From Brenneria izadpanahii (lineage in GTDB: Bacteria > Pseudomonadota > Gammaproteobacteria > Enterobacterales > Enterobacteriaceae), in NCBI RefSeq assembly GCF_017569925.1, contig NZ_CP050854.1:2294001-2358000 (forward strand): 64,000 bases of DNA. Reading direction: 5' to 3'. The notes under the pieces were generated by a model. The model worked only from the letters and a program-made list of their open reading frames with translations. It was not told the origin of the DNA and searched no databases. Positions 8,680 to 18,986 of the stretch are shown here, in pieces (positions within the stretch are counted from its first letter, which is position 1; every line of letters begins with the position of its first letter). A program made the translations under genes and the position numbers.

Positions 8680-10074
8680 TTAACCTGTCTTTTCCTGCTG
8701 CTTATCCAACTGGCTCAATACGGGCAGGATACGATCTATTTTATCAAAAGTTTCCTGATATTCCGCCTGCTCCCGACTATCGGCGACGATACCGCCGCCG
8801 GCCCAGCAGTATATTTTACCCTGTTCGGTCAACAAGGTTCGGATGGCGATATTGGTATCCATGGTTCCGCAGATGCTCAGATAACCAATGCTGCCGCAAT
8901 AGCCATTACGCCGCTGCGGCTCCAGCTCTTCAATAATCTGCATCGCACGGATTTTGGGCGCGCCGGTAATGGAGCCGCCGGGAAAACAAGCTCGCAGCAG
9001 CGCCGCCGCATGGCGGGTCGGGGGCAATTCGGCCACGATCGTACTGACTAGATGATGTACCGCGGGGAATGGCTCGACGACGAACAACTCTGGCACGCGA
9101 ACGCTGCCGGGAACTGCGACCCGGCCGATATCATTGCGCAGTAGATCGACAATCATCAGATTTTCCGCCCGATCCTTCTCCGACTGGGCCAGCCGCGCGG
9201 CCTGTAGGGCGTCGGCGTCCTTATCCGCCAGTCGCGGCAGCGTGCCCTTAATCGGACGGGTCTGGATTCGCTGGTTCTCCAGCCATAGAAAACGTTCGGG
9301 AGATACGCTGATAACCGTATTTTGCGGCAGACGCAGGAAAGCGGAAAACGGCGCCTTATTGCCGGATGACAGCCGTAAAAACGCCTGCCACTCATCGCCT
9401 TCATAGTCGGCGACAAAACGCTGCGCCAGATTGACCTGATAGCAGTCCCCGGATAGCAGGTAGTCCTGTATTTTACGAAATTTCTCGCCGTATTCTGCCC
9501 GCGACATATTGGCGCGCCACGGGCCGGCGAGTTGAAAGTCTGATTGATGGCGGCGCGCGGGCGGATTTGCCAGCCAGTTCAATCTGGCTTGGAGATCGCC
9601 ATGTACGATCAGCGTTAACGTCTGGCGCTGATGATCGGCGATTAACGCCCAGTCATACAGGCCGACGGCCATGTCGGGCAGGTCGATATCCCGTGCCGCC
9701 TGCGCCGGCAACTTCTCCACGCGCCGCCCTAAATCATAACCAAACAGGCCGAGCGCGCCGCCCTGAAAGGGAAAATCGGATTGCGCGCCGGCCGCTATCT
9801 CCATTCCCATCAGGTCAAGGTGCTGTTGCAGTAGCGTAAAGGGATCGGCGTCGGATATCTGTTGGCTGCCGTCCTGGGTGATTTCCGTCCGTCCGCCGCG
9901 GGTGCATAGCGTGACCTGCGGGTCGGCGACCATGATGTCAAAGCGGCTATGAGGATGCTCGGCAAAACCTGAATGCAACAACATTGCCCACGGCTGCTGT
10001 GAAAACGCCGCGAAAAGCGTCAATAACGCCTCAGGCTGATAGGGCAGCGAGTGGTAGGTAGGGGATGAACGCAT
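8680..10074 (-). CDS. pabB: Aminodeoxychorismate synthase component I
   Basis: PabB, with the glutamine amidotransferase PabA, turns chorismate into 4-amino-4-deoxychorismate for p-aminobenzoate and folate synthesis. The protein matches E. coli PabB along its length: PWAMLLHSG and HSRFDI near the start, a TrpE-like core, IQTRPIKGT (catalytic Lys of the PIKGT motif), [11 protein letters not shown] and [10 protein letters not shown]. The ATG at 10074 gives the family N-terminus. The open frame continues further upstream only because it runs antisense through yoaH. The ribosome site is weak. Confidence 0.96.
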   Translation of the reverse strand: MRSSPTYHSLPYQPEALLTLFAAFSQQPWAMLLHSGFAEHPHSRFDIMVADPQVTLCTRGGRTEITQDGSQQISDADPFTLLQQHLDLMGMEIAAGAQSDFPFQGGALGLFGYDLGRRVEKLPAQAARDIDLPDMAVGLYDWALIADHQRQTLTLIVHGDLQARLNWLANPPARRHQSDFQLAGPWRANMSRAEYGEKFRKIQDYLLSGDCYQVNLAQRFVADYEGDEWQAFLRLSSGNKAPFSAFLRLPQNTVISVSPERFLWLENQRIQTRPIKGTLPRLADKDADALQAARLAQSEKDRAENLMIVDLLRNDIGRVAVPGSVRVPELFVVEPFPAVHHLVSTIVAELPPTRHAAALLRACFPGGSITGAPKIRAMQIIEELEPQRRNGYCGSIGYLSICGTMDTNIAIRTLLTEQGKIYCWAGGGIVADSREQAEYQETFDKIDRILPVLSQLDKQQEKTG

Positions 10075-10245
10075 GGTATTTTTGTATAATCTCTTGCTGT
10101 GCAGGTGGATATTTTTTCTTGCCGGTCTGAAACCCGGTCTGAAACCGCGTCTCTTTAGGGGGAGCGTATCACAAACCGGAAGTTCTGGTGTATGGCTGAG
10201 ATAGCGTGCGATGATATGCCCCGTTTCAATTAGCAGGAGTTTAGC

Positions 10246-10485
10246 ATGATTGCCGGTATGCCCGCGCTGACGCATGAGCAGCAGCAAAAAGCCGTAGAGC
10301 GGATTCAGGAACTGATGTCGCAGGGAATGAGCAGCGGTCAGGCGATTGCCGTCGTGGCGGCTGAGATCCGTGAAGAACATCGGGGAGATATGGTCGCCGC
10401 GATGTTTGAAGATGAAGAAAACGACCAGCAGGAAGAGGGCGAAACCTACTCTTTTGATGATGGAGAAGAAGAGGAAGAGCACTGA
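10246..10485 (+). CDS. yoaH: UPF0181 protein YoaH
   Basis: YoaH is a small conserved enterobacterial protein of unknown function. Residues 1-45 match E. coli YoaH almost exactly ([26 protein letters not shown]). The C-terminus is longer than the roughly 59-residue E. coli protein, with a very acidic tail (about 55-79, mostly Glu and Asp). The ATG at 10246 has GCAGGAG upstream. It is divergent from pabB and convergent with yoaB. Confidence 0.9.
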   Translation: MIAGMPALTHEQQQKAVERIQELMSQGMSSGQAIAVVAAEIREEHRGDMVAAMFEDEENDQQEEGETYSFDDGEEEEEH

Positions 10486-10507
10486 TCGTCTTCCCCTCTG
10501 GTTATTG

Positions 10508-10852
10508 TTATAGCGCGGCAATCACTTTTATTTCAATTTTGTATCTGGGGTCCATCAGCTTAGCCTGTACGGTGCAGCGTACCGGCGCGCTGCCCGCAAC
10601 CACCCAGGCGTCCCATTCGGCGTTCATGGCCGCAAGATCATCGGCGTCGGCCAGAAAAATCGTCACATCCAATAGGCGGCTTTTGTCGGTTCCCGCGCGC
10701 TGTAAAACATCGTCCAACGCCGCCAGCGCATTTTTTGTCTGCGCCCGGGCGTCCTGGTCCAGATTATCCGCCACGCAGGTGTGGTATAGCGTGTGGTTAT
10801 GAATAACGGCGTTGGACCAACGGGCTTCGGGTTCGATTCTGGTGATTGACAT
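10508..10852 (-). CDS. yoaB: RidA/YjgF-family protein YoaB
   Basis: YoaB is a RidA-like protein. RidA enzymes hydrolyse reactive enamine/imine intermediates made by PLP enzymes. The key Arg lies in SAPVRCTVQA near residue 98, and the closing KIEIKVIAA is typical. The 114 residues from the ATG at 10852 match the E. coli length. A TTG six codons upstream also opens the frame, but homology begins at MSITRIEPEARW. YoaB is one of the less studied RidA subgroups, so its exact substrate is unknown. Confidence 0.92.
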   Translation of the reverse strand: MSITRIEPEARWSNAVIHNHTLYHTCVADNLDQDARAQTKNALAALDDVLQRAGTDKSRLLDVTIFLADADDLAAMNAEWDAWVVAGSAPVRCTVQAKLMDPRYKIEIKVIAAL

Positions 10853-11128
10853 AACGTGCGCTCTCTCCAATTTGAGTGAAATAACGCAGCCAAGCGTAAC
10901 ATAATCTTTTATGCGGCTTTAAGTTCCGCGGCAAAAGCCCAACCCCATCTGACGACCGATATCAGGCGCAACGCGGTGTCTCGCCTTGCGTATTTCGTTC
11001 CATAAGCGGCGGTGTCAGGCAAAAGCCATCTGATTTTAGGTGGTAGCGCTAGTTGAGTATTGGCATAATCAGCGCGGCGTTGTTATTAACGGCGCCGGCC
11101 GCCGGAATATCCTACAAAGAGAGACAGT

Positions 11129-13054
11129 GTGACGAATGATCGCGTAATAGATGATTTTGCAACCGATGGCGCGCTGGCGAAGGCCATCAGCGGGTTTAAA
11201 CCACGCGAGCCTCAGCGGCAAATGGCTCAGGCCGTTGTTCAGGCTATCAGCAAGCAGCAGGCGCTGGTGGTGGAGGCGGGAACCGGAACAGGCAAGACTT
11301 ATGCTTATCTGGCTCCGGCTTTGCGGGCGGACAAGAAAGTCATCATTTCGACCGGTTCGAAAGCGTTACAGGATCAGCTCTACAACCGAGACCTGCCGAT
11401 GGTGGCGCAGGCGCTTAAATACAAGGGAAAACTGGCGCTGCTAAAAGGGCGCTCCAACTATCTTTGCCTGGAGCGTCTCGACCAGCAGGCGATGGCCGGG
11501 GGCGATCTGCCCGCCGAAACGTTAAGCGAGCTGGTGCGGCTGAGGGGATGGGCCTCTGAAACGGCGGAGGGCGACGTCACGACCTGTGCCGGTGTGGCGG
11601 AAGATAGCTCCGTCTGGCCGTTGGTGACCAGTACCAATGATAATTGCCTGGGCAGCGATTGTCCGCGCTACAAAGAGTGTTTTGTGGTTAAGGCCCGCCG
11701 CAAGGCGATGGATGCCGATATTGTAGTGGTCAATCACCATTTATATCTGGCCGATATGGTGGTGAAAGAGAGCGGTTTCGCCGAGTTGATCCCGGACAGC
11801 GACGTGGTGATTTTTGATGAGGCCCACCAGATCCCCGATATCGCCAGCCAATATTTCGGCCAGCAGTTGTCCAGCCGTCAACTCATGGATTTAGCGAAAG
11901 ATATTATTATCGCCTACCGGACGGAGGTGCGTGATGCGGCGCAATTGCAAAAGAGCGCCGACCGCCTGACGCAAAGCACGCAGGACTTTCGGCTGGCGCT
12001 GGGCGAACCCGGATACCGGGGCAATCTGCGCGAGATCCTTAATCAGCCGTCTCTTCAGCGTGCGCTGGTGCTGCTGGATGACGCGTTGGAGCTGTGTTAC
12101 GACGTGGCCAAACTCTCTTTGGGGCGCTCCGCGCTGTTGGATGCCGCTTTTGAGCGGGCAACTCTATATCGCGGCCGTTTAAAGCGGCTGATGGATGTAC
12201 AGCAATCAGGATACAGCTACTGGTACGAATGCAGTTCTCGCCACTTTGTTCTGGCGCTGACGCCGCTTTCCGTGGCCGATCGCTTTCGCGAACTGATGAA
12301 AGAAAAACCGTCGGCCTGGATTTTCACCTCGGCTACGCTGTCGGTGAACGATCGGCTAAACCATTTTACCGATCGGCTGGGACTGGATGAGACGAATACC
12401 CAAACCTTGCTGCTGCCAAGCCCGTTTGATTACGCCAGTCAGGCCTTGCTCTGCGTGCCGCGTTATCTGCCGGAAACCAATCGTCCGGGGGCCGCGCGTA
12501 AACTGGCCGCTATGCTGCGTCCGCTGATTGAAGCGAATCAGGGGCGCTGTTTTATGCTGTGTACCTCCCACCTGATGATGCGCGATCTGGCCGCCGAGTT
12601 CCGCGCCACGCTGACGCTGCCGGTATTATTGCAGGGCGAAACCGGTAAAGCGCAGTTGCTTTCGCAGTTCGTGTCTGCCGGCAATGCGCTTTTGGTGGCG
12701 ACCAGCAGTTTTTGGGAAGGGGTCGATGTGCGTGGCGATACGCTGTCCTGTGTGATTATCGATAAACTTCCGTTTACTTCCCCGGAGGATCCGCTATTGA
12801 AGGCGCGCATTGAAGATTGCCGCCTGCGGGGCGGGGAGCCATTCGACGATGTGCAATTACCGGATGCGGTTATCACCCTGAAACAGGGCGTCGGGCGGTT
12901 GATTCGGGATATTGACGATCGCGGCGTGCTGGTTATCTGCGATAACCGGCTGGTTATGCGGCCGTATGGCGAGGTCTTTCTCAACAGTCTGCCGCCGGCG
13001 CCGCGTACGCGCGATCTCGGACAGGCCATCGAATTTCTTACCCGAAAAGCCTAG
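11129..13054 (+). CDS. yoaA: DinG/XPD-like ATP-dependent DNA helicase YoaA
   Basis: YoaA is an iron-sulfur superfamily 2 helicase that in E. coli works with the replisome protein HolC in repair of damaged forks. The Walker A motif is EAGTGTGKT (about 48-56). Four cysteines for the cluster lie at CAG... and NCLGSDCPRYKEC (about 150-190). The DEAH box is VIFDEAHQIPD and the C-terminal motif VI includes QGVGRLIRD. It has 641 residues, close to the family's usual length. The start is a GTG at 11129 after AAAGAGAGAC. It is divergent from yoaB across about 275 bases that hold no other recognisable gene. Confidence 0.95.
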   Translation: MTNDRVIDDFATDGALAKAISGFKPREPQRQMAQAVVQAISKQQALVVEAGTGTGKTYAYLAPALRADKKVIISTGSKALQDQLYNRDLPMVAQALKYKGKLALLKGRSNYLCLERLDQQAMAGGDLPAETLSELVRLRGWASETAEGDVTTCAGVAEDSSVWPLVTSTNDNCLGSDCPRYKECFVVKARRKAMDADIVVVNHHLYLADMVVKESGFAELIPDSDVVIFDEAHQIPDIASQYFGQQLSSRQLMDLAKDIIIAYRTEVRDAAQLQKSADRLTQSTQDFRLALGEPGYRGNLREILNQPSLQRALVLLDDALELCYDVAKLSLGRSALLDAAFERATLYRGRLKRLMDVQQSGYSYWYECSSRHFVLALTPLSVADRFRELMKEKPSAWIFTSATLSVNDRLNHFTDRLGLDETNTQTLLLPSPFDYASQALLCVPRYLPETNRPGAARKLAAMLRPLIEANQGRCFMLCTSHLMMRDLAAEFRATLTLPVLLQGETGKAQLLSQFVSAGNALLVATSSFWEGVDVRGDTLSCVIIDKLPFTSPEDPLLKARIEDCRLRGGEPFDDVQLPDAVITLKQGVGRLIRDIDDRGVLVICDNRLVMRPYGEVFLNSLPPAPRTRDLGQAIEFLTRKA

Positions 13055-13173
13055 CGGCGGCTATCGGACTCCGATGATCCGGCGATCAGACGAGTCCGCC
13101 ATCCAAAGCCGTGACGCATCAATCAGATAAAACCAGAGGAGACCGCTATGCTTAACTCAAGTCTGCGGGGGAT

Positions 13174-13200
13174 ATATGCTATGATGCGCGCCGTTAAGAT
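13174..13200 (+). promoter_or_regulatory. Possible tsaB promoter (extended -10)
   Basis: TGCTATGAT with TATGAT at 13180-13185 forms an extended -10, followed by a GC-rich discriminator, about 35-40 bases ahead of the tsaB ATG. The -35 is poor. Confidence 0.35.
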
Positions 13201-13224
13201 TTATTTTTCCCGCCTGAGGTTGGC

Positions 13225-13926
13225 ATGTCTACGCGAATTCTAGCGCTTGATACCGCAACGGAAGCCTGTTCCGTCGCACTCTGGAATGATGGTGAAATTC
13301 ATTCTTTATTTGAAGTTTGTCCCCGAGAACACACTCAACGCGTGTTGCCGATGGTCCGGCAAGTGCTGGCGGAAAGCGGTCTGACGCTCAATGTGTTAGA
13401 TGCGCTGGCGTTTGGCCAGGGACCGGGAAGTTTTACCGGCGTGCGCATTGGCATTGGCATCGCGCAGGGGCTCGCTCTGGGCGCCGATCTGCCGATGATA
13501 GGTATTTCCACGTTGGAAACCATGGCGCAGGGCGCTTTTCGTTGCCGCGGCGCGACGCGGGTATTAGCGGCGATAGATGCTCGCATGGGCGAGGTTTACT
13601 GGGCGCAATACCTGCGGGAAAGCGACGGCCGCTGGCAAGGCGGATCGTCTGAAGCGGTGCTGACGCCGCAGCAGGTTCAGGCGCTGACCGAACCGTTGAG
13701 CGGCGAGTGGGCGACGGTCGGCACGGGATGGAAAACCTATGCCGATCTGGTGAATCATCCGGCGATCGCCTTGCAGGACGGCGAGACGCTTTTGCCGCGG
13801 GCGGAAGATATGCTGCCGCTGGCGCTTCAGCAGTGGATCGCGGGCCGGACCGTGAGCGTTGAACAGGCGCAACCGCGTTATTTGCGTAATGAAGTCGCCT
13901 GGAAAAAACTGCCCGGCCGTGAATGA
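13225..13926 (+). CDS. tsaB: tRNA threonylcarbamoyladenosine modification protein TsaB
   Basis: TsaB (YeaZ) is the scaffold and partner of TsaD in making threonylcarbamoyladenosine at position 37 of ANN-decoding tRNAs. It is an essential gene in E. coli. The N-terminus [19 protein letters not shown] is the ASKHA-fold start, and [14 protein letters not shown] is the typical family signature (about 64-77). The length of 233 residues is standard. The ATG at 13225 has GAGG upstream. It follows yoaA in the same direction and precedes the Slp lipoprotein gene, as in E. coli. Confidence 0.96.
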   Translation: MSTRILALDTATEACSVALWNDGEIHSLFEVCPREHTQRVLPMVRQVLAESGLTLNVLDALAFGQGPGSFTGVRIGIGIAQGLALGADLPMIGISTLETMAQGAFRCRGATRVLAAIDARMGEVYWAQYLRESDGRWQGGSSEAVLTPQQVQALTEPLSGEWATVGTGWKTYADLVNHPAIALQDGETLLPRAEDMLPLALQQWIAGRTVSVEQAQPRYLRNEVAWKKLPGRE

Positions 13927-13986
13927 GCGGCAACTTATTCTGTGCGTTACAGTCTAATTAGCAGGCATTGAAAAAAGGTGTATGTC

Positions 13987-14601
13987 ATGAAAATGGTGAT
14001 TATGCATATGAATCAGCGCGCTCGGCTAATTCAACTTCCCCGCGCGCTGCTGGGCGGCATTTTCGCGGCGGCCGCACTGTTGCTGGCCGGGTGCGTATCT
14101 GTCCCTGATGCGATAAAGGGCACATCGCCAACGCCGCAGGACGACCTTGTCCGGGTAATGAATGCGCCGCAACTCTATGTCGGGCAAGAATCCCGTTTTG
14201 GCGGGCGCGTGGTCAGTATTCGAAACGAAGCCGACAGAACCCGTTTGGAAATCGCCAGTATGCCGTTGGATGGCGCGGCCAGACCTCGTCTGGATTCGCC
14301 TTCTGAAGGGCGGTTTATTGCTTACGTCAATCGTTTTCTGGATCCGGTTGATTTTCGAAACAGATTGGTTACAGTTGTCGGCCCGATTACGGGAACGGAG
14401 CAGGGCGCTATTGGCGATCGTCCCTACCGCTATGTGGTGGTCGACGTCCGCGGATATCAGCGCTGGAACGTCGCGCAGCGGGTGGTTAATCCTTATGGGC
14501 CGGGCCCATGGGGATGGCATGGCCGCTATGGCTGGGGCCCCGGTTGGGGGTTCGGCGGTTGGTATGGTCCCGCTGAGATTGAAACTTTCGTGACTGAATA
14601 A
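13987..14601 (+). CDS. yeaY: Slp-family outer-membrane lipoprotein (YeaY-like)
   Basis: The protein has a signal peptide with a lipobox LLAGC, Cys36 being the lipidated residue when the ATG at 13987 is used (AAGGTG lies 6 bases upstream). The mature part contains the Slp domain ([15 protein letters not shown]...) and ends in a Gly/Trp/Tyr-rich tail. Slp proteins are induced in stationary phase or starvation in E. coli, but their biochemical role is unclear. The position between tsaB and fadD identifies it as the YeaY paralogue. An upstream GTG at 13978 overlaps the ribosome site and is unlikely. Confidence 0.9.
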   Translation: MKMVIMHMNQRARLIQLPRALLGGIFAAAALLLAGCVSVPDAIKGTSPTPQDDLVRVMNAPQLYVGQESRFGGRVVSIRNEADRTRLEIASMPLDGAARPRLDSPSEGRFIAYVNRFLDPVDFRNRLVTVVGPITGTEQGAIGDRPYRYVVVDVRGYQRWNVAQRVVNPYGPGPWGWHGRYGWGPGWGFGGWYGPAEIETFVTE

Positions 14602-14629
14602 ACATACTGCCGATATGCGCGATAGTGAA

Positions 14630-14658
14630 TCAGGCGACCTGGGTCGCCTGATTTTTTT
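14630..14658 (+). terminator. Intrinsic terminator after the slp gene
   Basis: A perfect 10-bp stem (TCAGGCGACC / GGTCGCCTGA) with a 2-base gap is followed directly by seven T. It lies 29 bases after the stop codon. Confidence 0.9.
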
Positions 14659-14807
14659 AATGATTTTTTAACATGGAATTAAGTGATCGACCTCGCAACC
14701 TTGACATTGCTTGATTATTAATTAGCGTCATAAGTTAAAATAATGTTAATGGCAATTCGGCGCAGAGGTTAACGATGCTATTAAGAAAATCTCTCGGGAG
14801 TAATGTC

Positions 14808-16496
14808 TTGGACAGAATTTGGCTATCCCGCTATCCGGAGGATGTTCCCGCAAGCATCGATCCGGATCGCTATTCCTCGCTGGTTGAAATGTTTGAGAAT
14901 GCGGTAAGGCGTTACGCCGACCGGCCCGCATTTATCAATATGGGCGAGGTGATGACCTTCCGTAAATTGGATGAGCGCAGCCGGGCGTTCGCCGCCTATC
15001 TGCAAAACCAGCTTAAGTTGAAAAAAGGCGATCGTGTGGCATTGATGATGCCGAATCTGCTGCAATATCCGGTCGCGCTGTTTGGCGTTTTACGGGCGGG
15101 TATGGTGGTGGTTAACGTTAATCCGCTATATACCCCGCGTGAGCTGGAGCATCAGTTGAAAGACAGCGGGGCCGACACGATCGTCATCGTCTCCAATTTT
15201 GCCCATACGCTGGAAAAAGTAGTGCATAACACCCAGGTGCGGCACGTTATCCTGACTCGCATGGGCGATCAGCTTTCCGCCGCCAAAGGAACGCTGGTCA
15301 ATTTTGTGGTCAAGTACATTAAACGGCTGGTGCCCAAATACTACTTGCCTGACGCTATTTCTTTTCGTCAGGTATTGCAGCAAGGACGGCATATGCAATA
15401 TACGAGGCCGGATATCGATAACACCGATCTGGCTTTTCTGCAATATACCGGCGGGACGACGGGCGTCGCCAAAGGCGCAATGCTGACTCATCGCAATATG
15501 CAGGCGAACATCGAGCAGTGCAAGGCGGCTTACGGTCCCGTATTGCAGGAACGGCATGAAGTGGTCGTTACCGCATTGCCGCTGTATCACATATTTGCGT
15601 TAATGGTGAATTGTCTGCTGTTTATTGAATTTGGCGGAACCAATCTGCTGATTACCAATCCGCGGGATATTCCCTCGCTGGCCAAGGAGCTGGCAAAGCA
15701 TCCTTTTACCGTTATCGTCGGCGTGAATACGTTATTTAACGCCTTATTGAATAATGAAGAATTCCATAAGCTTGATTTCTCTACGCTCAGCTTATCGGTC
15801 GGCGGCGGCGCTTCCGTTCAGCAAGCGGTCGCTGAACGATGGGAAAAACTTACCGGCAAACATCTGCTGGAGGGATATGGGCTGACGGAGAGCTCGCCGC
15901 TGGTTTCGGGCAACCCTTATAATATGAAATATTACAGCGGTAGTATCGGTCTGCCGGTGCCTTCCACCGATGTCAGAATTGTCGATGAAGAGGGCAATGA
16001 CGTCCCGCTCGGCGAATCCGGCGAACTGTGGGTCTGCGGTCCGCAGGTGATGAAAGGATATTGGCGGCAGCCTGCCGCAACCGATGAAGTTTTGAAAGAC
16101 GGCTGGTTGGCTACAGGTGACATTGTCACCTCTGATGCGGAAGGCTTTTTACGCATCGTCGATCGTAAGAAAGATATGATTCTGGTATCGGGATTTAACG
16201 TTTATCCAACTGAAATTGAAGATATTATTACCCGTCACCCAAAAGTATCGGAATCTGCGGTCGTCAGTATGCCAAGTGAATTATCCGGCGAAGCGGTGAA
16301 GGCATTTGTCGTACGACGAGACAATTCGCTGACCAAAGATGAGTTGATTGCGCATTGTCGCCGGAATTTAACCGGCTACAAGGTGCCGAAAGAGATTGAG
16401 TTCTGCGAGGATTTGCCCAAATCGAATGTAGGAAAGATCCTGCGCCGGAAGCTGCGTGAGGATAAAAATTCACTCAAGTCGGTAGCAAATGCTTAG
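14808..16496 (+). CDS. fadD: Long-chain fatty acid-CoA ligase
   Basis: FadD activates long-chain fatty acids to acyl-CoA at the inner membrane, linked to uptake through FadL. AMP-binding motif [16 protein letters not shown], the motif [13 protein letters not shown] and [23 protein letters not shown] are all present. I chose the TTG at 14808: CGGGAG lies 7 bases upstream, and the following [13 protein letters not shown] aligns with the E. coli start, which is also UUG. An ATG at 14775 would add 11 residues. In E. coli fadD is repressed by FadR, which is encoded 15 kb away in this window, but I saw no clear FadR box here. Confidence 0.96.
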   Translation: MDRIWLSRYPEDVPASIDPDRYSSLVEMFENAVRRYADRPAFINMGEVMTFRKLDERSRAFAAYLQNQLKLKKGDRVALMMPNLLQYPVALFGVLRAGMVVVNVNPLYTPRELEHQLKDSGADTIVIVSNFAHTLEKVVHNTQVRHVILTRMGDQLSAAKGTLVNFVVKYIKRLVPKYYLPDAISFRQVLQQGRHMQYTRPDIDNTDLAFLQYTGGTTGVAKGAMLTHRNMQANIEQCKAAYGPVLQERHEVVVTALPLYHIFALMVNCLLFIEFGGTNLLITNPRDIPSLAKELAKHPFTVIVGVNTLFNALLNNEEFHKLDFSTLSLSVGGGASVQQAVAERWEKLTGKHLLEGYGLTESSPLVSGNPYNMKYYSGSIGLPVPSTDVRIVDEEGNDVPLGESGELWVCGPQVMKGYWRQPAATDEVLKDGWLATGDIVTSDAEGFLRIVDRKKDMILVSGFNVYPTEIEDIITRHPKVSESAVVSMPSELSGEAVKAFVVRRDNSLTKDELIAHCRRNLTGYKVPKEIEFCEDLPKSNVGKILRRKLREDKNSLKSVANA

Positions 16497-16566
16497 GCTC
16501 CATACTATTTATCGTTAAATCCGCTGCCAGAAGCAGCGCGGACGCGCTATCATCACTAACAAGCCC

Positions 16567-16596
16567 GACGCCGGTATAGCCGGCGTCAATTTTTAT
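16567..16596 (+). terminator. Stem-loop plus U-rich stretch between fadD and rnd
   Basis: An 8-bp stem (GACGCCGG / CCGGCGTC, 16567-16587) is followed by AATTTTTAT. It can end fadD transcription. In E. coli a similar stem-loop and U-run lie ahead of rnd, where the U-run was reported to be needed for translation, so it may belong to the rnd leader. Confidence 0.6.
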
Positions 16597-16646
16597 ATCT
16601 ATATAATGGTCAGATCCATTATGAACATAACCAAGAGAATGATGTT

Positions 16647-17768
16647 TTGAATTATCAGTTGATCGCTACCGATTCCGGGTTAAAACAGATTTGCACGCAG
16701 GCGCGCCAATATAAACAAGTCGCGCTGGATACCGAGTTTGTCAGAACGCGTACTTACTACCCGCAACTAGGGCTGATTCAATTGTATGACGGCGAACGGC
16801 TTTCGCTTATCGATCCCTTGACGATAACGGATTGGACGCCTTTTCAGGCGTTGTTGAGCGATAAGCAGGTCACCAAATTCCTTCATGCCGGCAGCGAAGA
16901 CCTGGAGGTTTTTCTGAATGCTTTCGGCATGACGCCGGAGCCGTTTATCGATACCCAGATTCTGGCGGCTTTTTTAGGTAAGCCGCTCTCTTATGGCTTC
17001 GCCGCGCTGGTCGCCGACTATATGGACGTCGCGCTGGATAAAAGCGAATCGCGTACGGACTGGATAGCTCGTCCATTGAGTGAAAAGCAGTGCGATTACG
17101 CCGCCGCCGATGTGTTCTATCTGTTGCCGATGGCAATAAAACTGGTGGCGGAAACGCAAACTGCCGGCTGGATGAACGCCGCGCTGGATGAATGCCGCGC
17201 GCTGTGTCAGCGCAAGCAAGAGATATTGGCGCCGGAGCTGGCTTATCGGGAGATCGGCAACGCCTGGCAGTTGCGCGGCCGGAATTTGGCCTGCCTTCAG
17301 CGGCTTGCCGAGTGGCGTCTGCGTAAAGCGCGGGAGCGCGACAGCGCGGTGAATTTTGTCGTGCGTGAAGAGAACCTGTGGCAGGTGGCACGCTTTTTAC
17401 CCGCCTCGCTGGGCGAGTTGGATTCTCTGGGGCTGAGCGGTCCGGAAATTCGCTATCACGGTAAAACGCTGCTGGCGATTGTCGAACAGACCAACGGAAT
17501 AACGGAAGCGGACTGCCCTGAGCCGGTGATAAACCTTATCGAACATCCTGGCTATAAAAAAGCATTTAAAGACATTAAAGCGATGATACAGAGCATCAGC
17601 GTCCGTAGTGGCTTATCAACCGAACTGCTGGCGTCGCGGCGTCAGATTAATCGGGTGCTTAACTGGCATTGGAAATTAAACGGGCGGAACGGCGAACCTG
17701 AAATGCTGTCTGGTTGGCGCAATGATTTATTCGGCGATGAACTACGGGTAATTCTTCAGGCGTATTAA
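16647..17768 (+). CDS. rnd: Ribonuclease D
   Basis: RNase D is a 3'-5' exoribonuclease that trims tRNA precursors. The DEDD catalytic residues appear as DTEFV (Asp28, Glu30), the FLHAGSEDLEVF segment with its Asp, and CDYAAADV near 148-155. Two HRDC domains follow (about 205-290 and 295-370). The start is a TTG at 16647, matching the unusual UUG start of E. coli rnd. The length of 373 residues is standard. It is a single gene, convergent with minE. Confidence 0.96.
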   Translation: MNYQLIATDSGLKQICTQARQYKQVALDTEFVRTRTYYPQLGLIQLYDGERLSLIDPLTITDWTPFQALLSDKQVTKFLHAGSEDLEVFLNAFGMTPEPFIDTQILAAFLGKPLSYGFAALVADYMDVALDKSESRTDWIARPLSEKQCDYAAADVFYLLPMAIKLVAETQTAGWMNAALDECRALCQRKQEILAPELAYREIGNAWQLRGRNLACLQRLAEWRLRKARERDSAVNFVVREENLWQVARFLPASLGELDSLGLSGPEIRYHGKTLLAIVEQTNGITEADCPEPVINLIEHPGYKKAFKDIKAMIQSISVRSGLSTELLASRRQINRVLNWHWKLNGRNGEPEMLSGWRNDLFGDELRVILQAY

Positions 17769-17838
17769 GCGCGGGCCGCCGAATTAACAGCGAGAGAAAT
17801 TCGCTAACGAAAGATCGCGTTGGGTAATAGAAGCAGGC

Positions 17839-17866
17839 AACACCCCGAAAATAAGCCGGGGGTGTT
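17839..17866. terminator. Hairpin between rnd and minE
   Basis: An 8-bp stem (AACACCCC / GGGGTGTT) lies between the convergent rnd and minE genes. No long T-run is present on either side, so it is likely a weak or bidirectional terminator. Confidence 0.55.
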
Positions 17867-17878
17867 ATAGCAGAAAAA

Positions 17879-18148
17879 TCATTTAGGCGTTTCTTCCGCT
17901 TCAGGTAATGTTACGTTCAGTTCAAGCACGGAAATATCATCTCCTTTTTGCTCTAACTGAACGCTTACCATTTCAGGATCTATCTGTACGTATTTACAGA
18001 TAACTTCGAGAATATCCCGCTTTAACTGCGGCAGATAATGGGGCTCGCTATCTCCCCGACGTCGCTCCGCAACAATAATTTGCAGCCGCTCCTTGGCGAT
18101 ATTAGCCGTCGTTTTTTTGCGGGACAGAAAGAAGTCGAGTAATGCCAT
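17879..18148 (-). CDS. minE: Cell division topological specificity factor MinE
   Basis: MinE drives pole-to-pole oscillation of MinCD by stimulating the MinD ATPase. The 89-residue protein has the MinD-binding helix region ([20 protein letters not shown], residues 11-30) and the topological specificity domain ([15 protein letters not shown] and beyond). The stop of minD and the start of minE are only three bases apart, so they are co-translated. It is last in the minCDE operon. Confidence 0.97.
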   Translation of the reverse strand: MALLDFFLSRKKTTANIAKERLQIIVAERRRGDSEPHYLPQLKRDILEVICKYVQIDPEMVSVQLEQKGDDISVLELNVTLPEAEETPK

Positions 18149-18151
18149 AAT

Positions 18152-18964
18152 TTATCCCCCAAAAAGTCGTTTAAGGAAACTTTTCTTCTCTTCTTCAACG
18201 AAGCGGAAGGGCTTTTCTTCGCCTAACAAGCGGTCGACGGTATCAGCGTAGGCTTTACCCGCGTCGGCTTCGTTATCGAGAATAACCGGTTCGCCCTGGT
18301 TGGATGCGCGCAGCACCGACTGATCTTCAGGAATGACGCCCAGCAGCGGGATCCTGAGGATCTCCAACACATCTTCCATGCTCAGCATATCGCCGCGGCT
18401 TACCCGGCCAGGATTGTAGCGGGTCAGCAGCAGGTGCTCTTTTATCGGCTCTTCAGAACGTTCCGCACGACGTGATTTAGATGACAAAATGCCAAGAATA
18501 CGGTCGGAGTCGCGTACCGAAGAAACTTCCGGGTTGGTCGTGATAATGGCTTCGTCGGCGAAATAGAGCGCCATCAGCGCCCCGGTTTCAATACCGGCCG
18601 GAGAATCGCAGACGATGAAATCAAATTCCATTTCGTGCAGGTCGTTAAGGACTTTTTCAACGCCTTCACGGGTAAGCGCGTCTTTATCACGGGTTTGCGA
18701 TGCCGGCAGGATATACAGATTATCGGTGCGTTTGTCTTTAATCAGCGCCTGGTTTAATGTGGCATCGCCTTGAATGACATTAACAAAATCGTAAACCACC
18801 CGCCGCTCACATCCCATGATCAGGTCGAGGTTACGCAGACCGATGTCAAAGTCGATGACAACCGTCTTTTTTCCTTTCTGGGCTAAACCGGTAGCAATGG
18901 CCGCGCTTGAAGTGGTCTTGCCAACGCCCCCTTTACCCGATGTAACAACAATGATGCGTGCCAT
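18152..18964 (-). CDS. minD: Septum site-determining ATPase MinD
   Basis: MinD is a membrane-binding ParA-like ATPase that recruits MinC to the cell poles. The deviant Walker A motif is GKGGVGKTT at residues 10-18, followed by the conserved DFDIGLRNLDLIMG. The C-terminal amphipathic membrane-targeting sequence KKSFLKRLFGG is intact. Its 270 residues equal the E. coli length. It lies 22 bases after minC and 3 bases before minE. Confidence 0.98.
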   Translation of the reverse strand: MARIIVVTSGKGGVGKTTSSAAIATGLAQKGKKTVVIDFDIGLRNLDLIMGCERRVVYDFVNVIQGDATLNQALIKDKRTDNLYILPASQTRDKDALTREGVEKVLNDLHEMEFDFIVCDSPAGIETGALMALYFADEAIITTNPEVSSVRDSDRILGILSSKSRRAERSEEPIKEHLLLTRYNPGRVSRGDMLSMEDVLEILRIPLLGVIPEDQSVLRASNQGEPVILDNEADAGKAYADTVDRLLGEEKPFRFVEEEKKSFLKRLFGG

Positions 18965-18986
18965 AAGTGTTTCCTTGTCAAAGGGC

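Noticed and set aside
10075..10521. N-terminal extension of the pabB frame
   Set aside because: It runs antisense through yoaH. PabB homology begins at the ATG at 10074.
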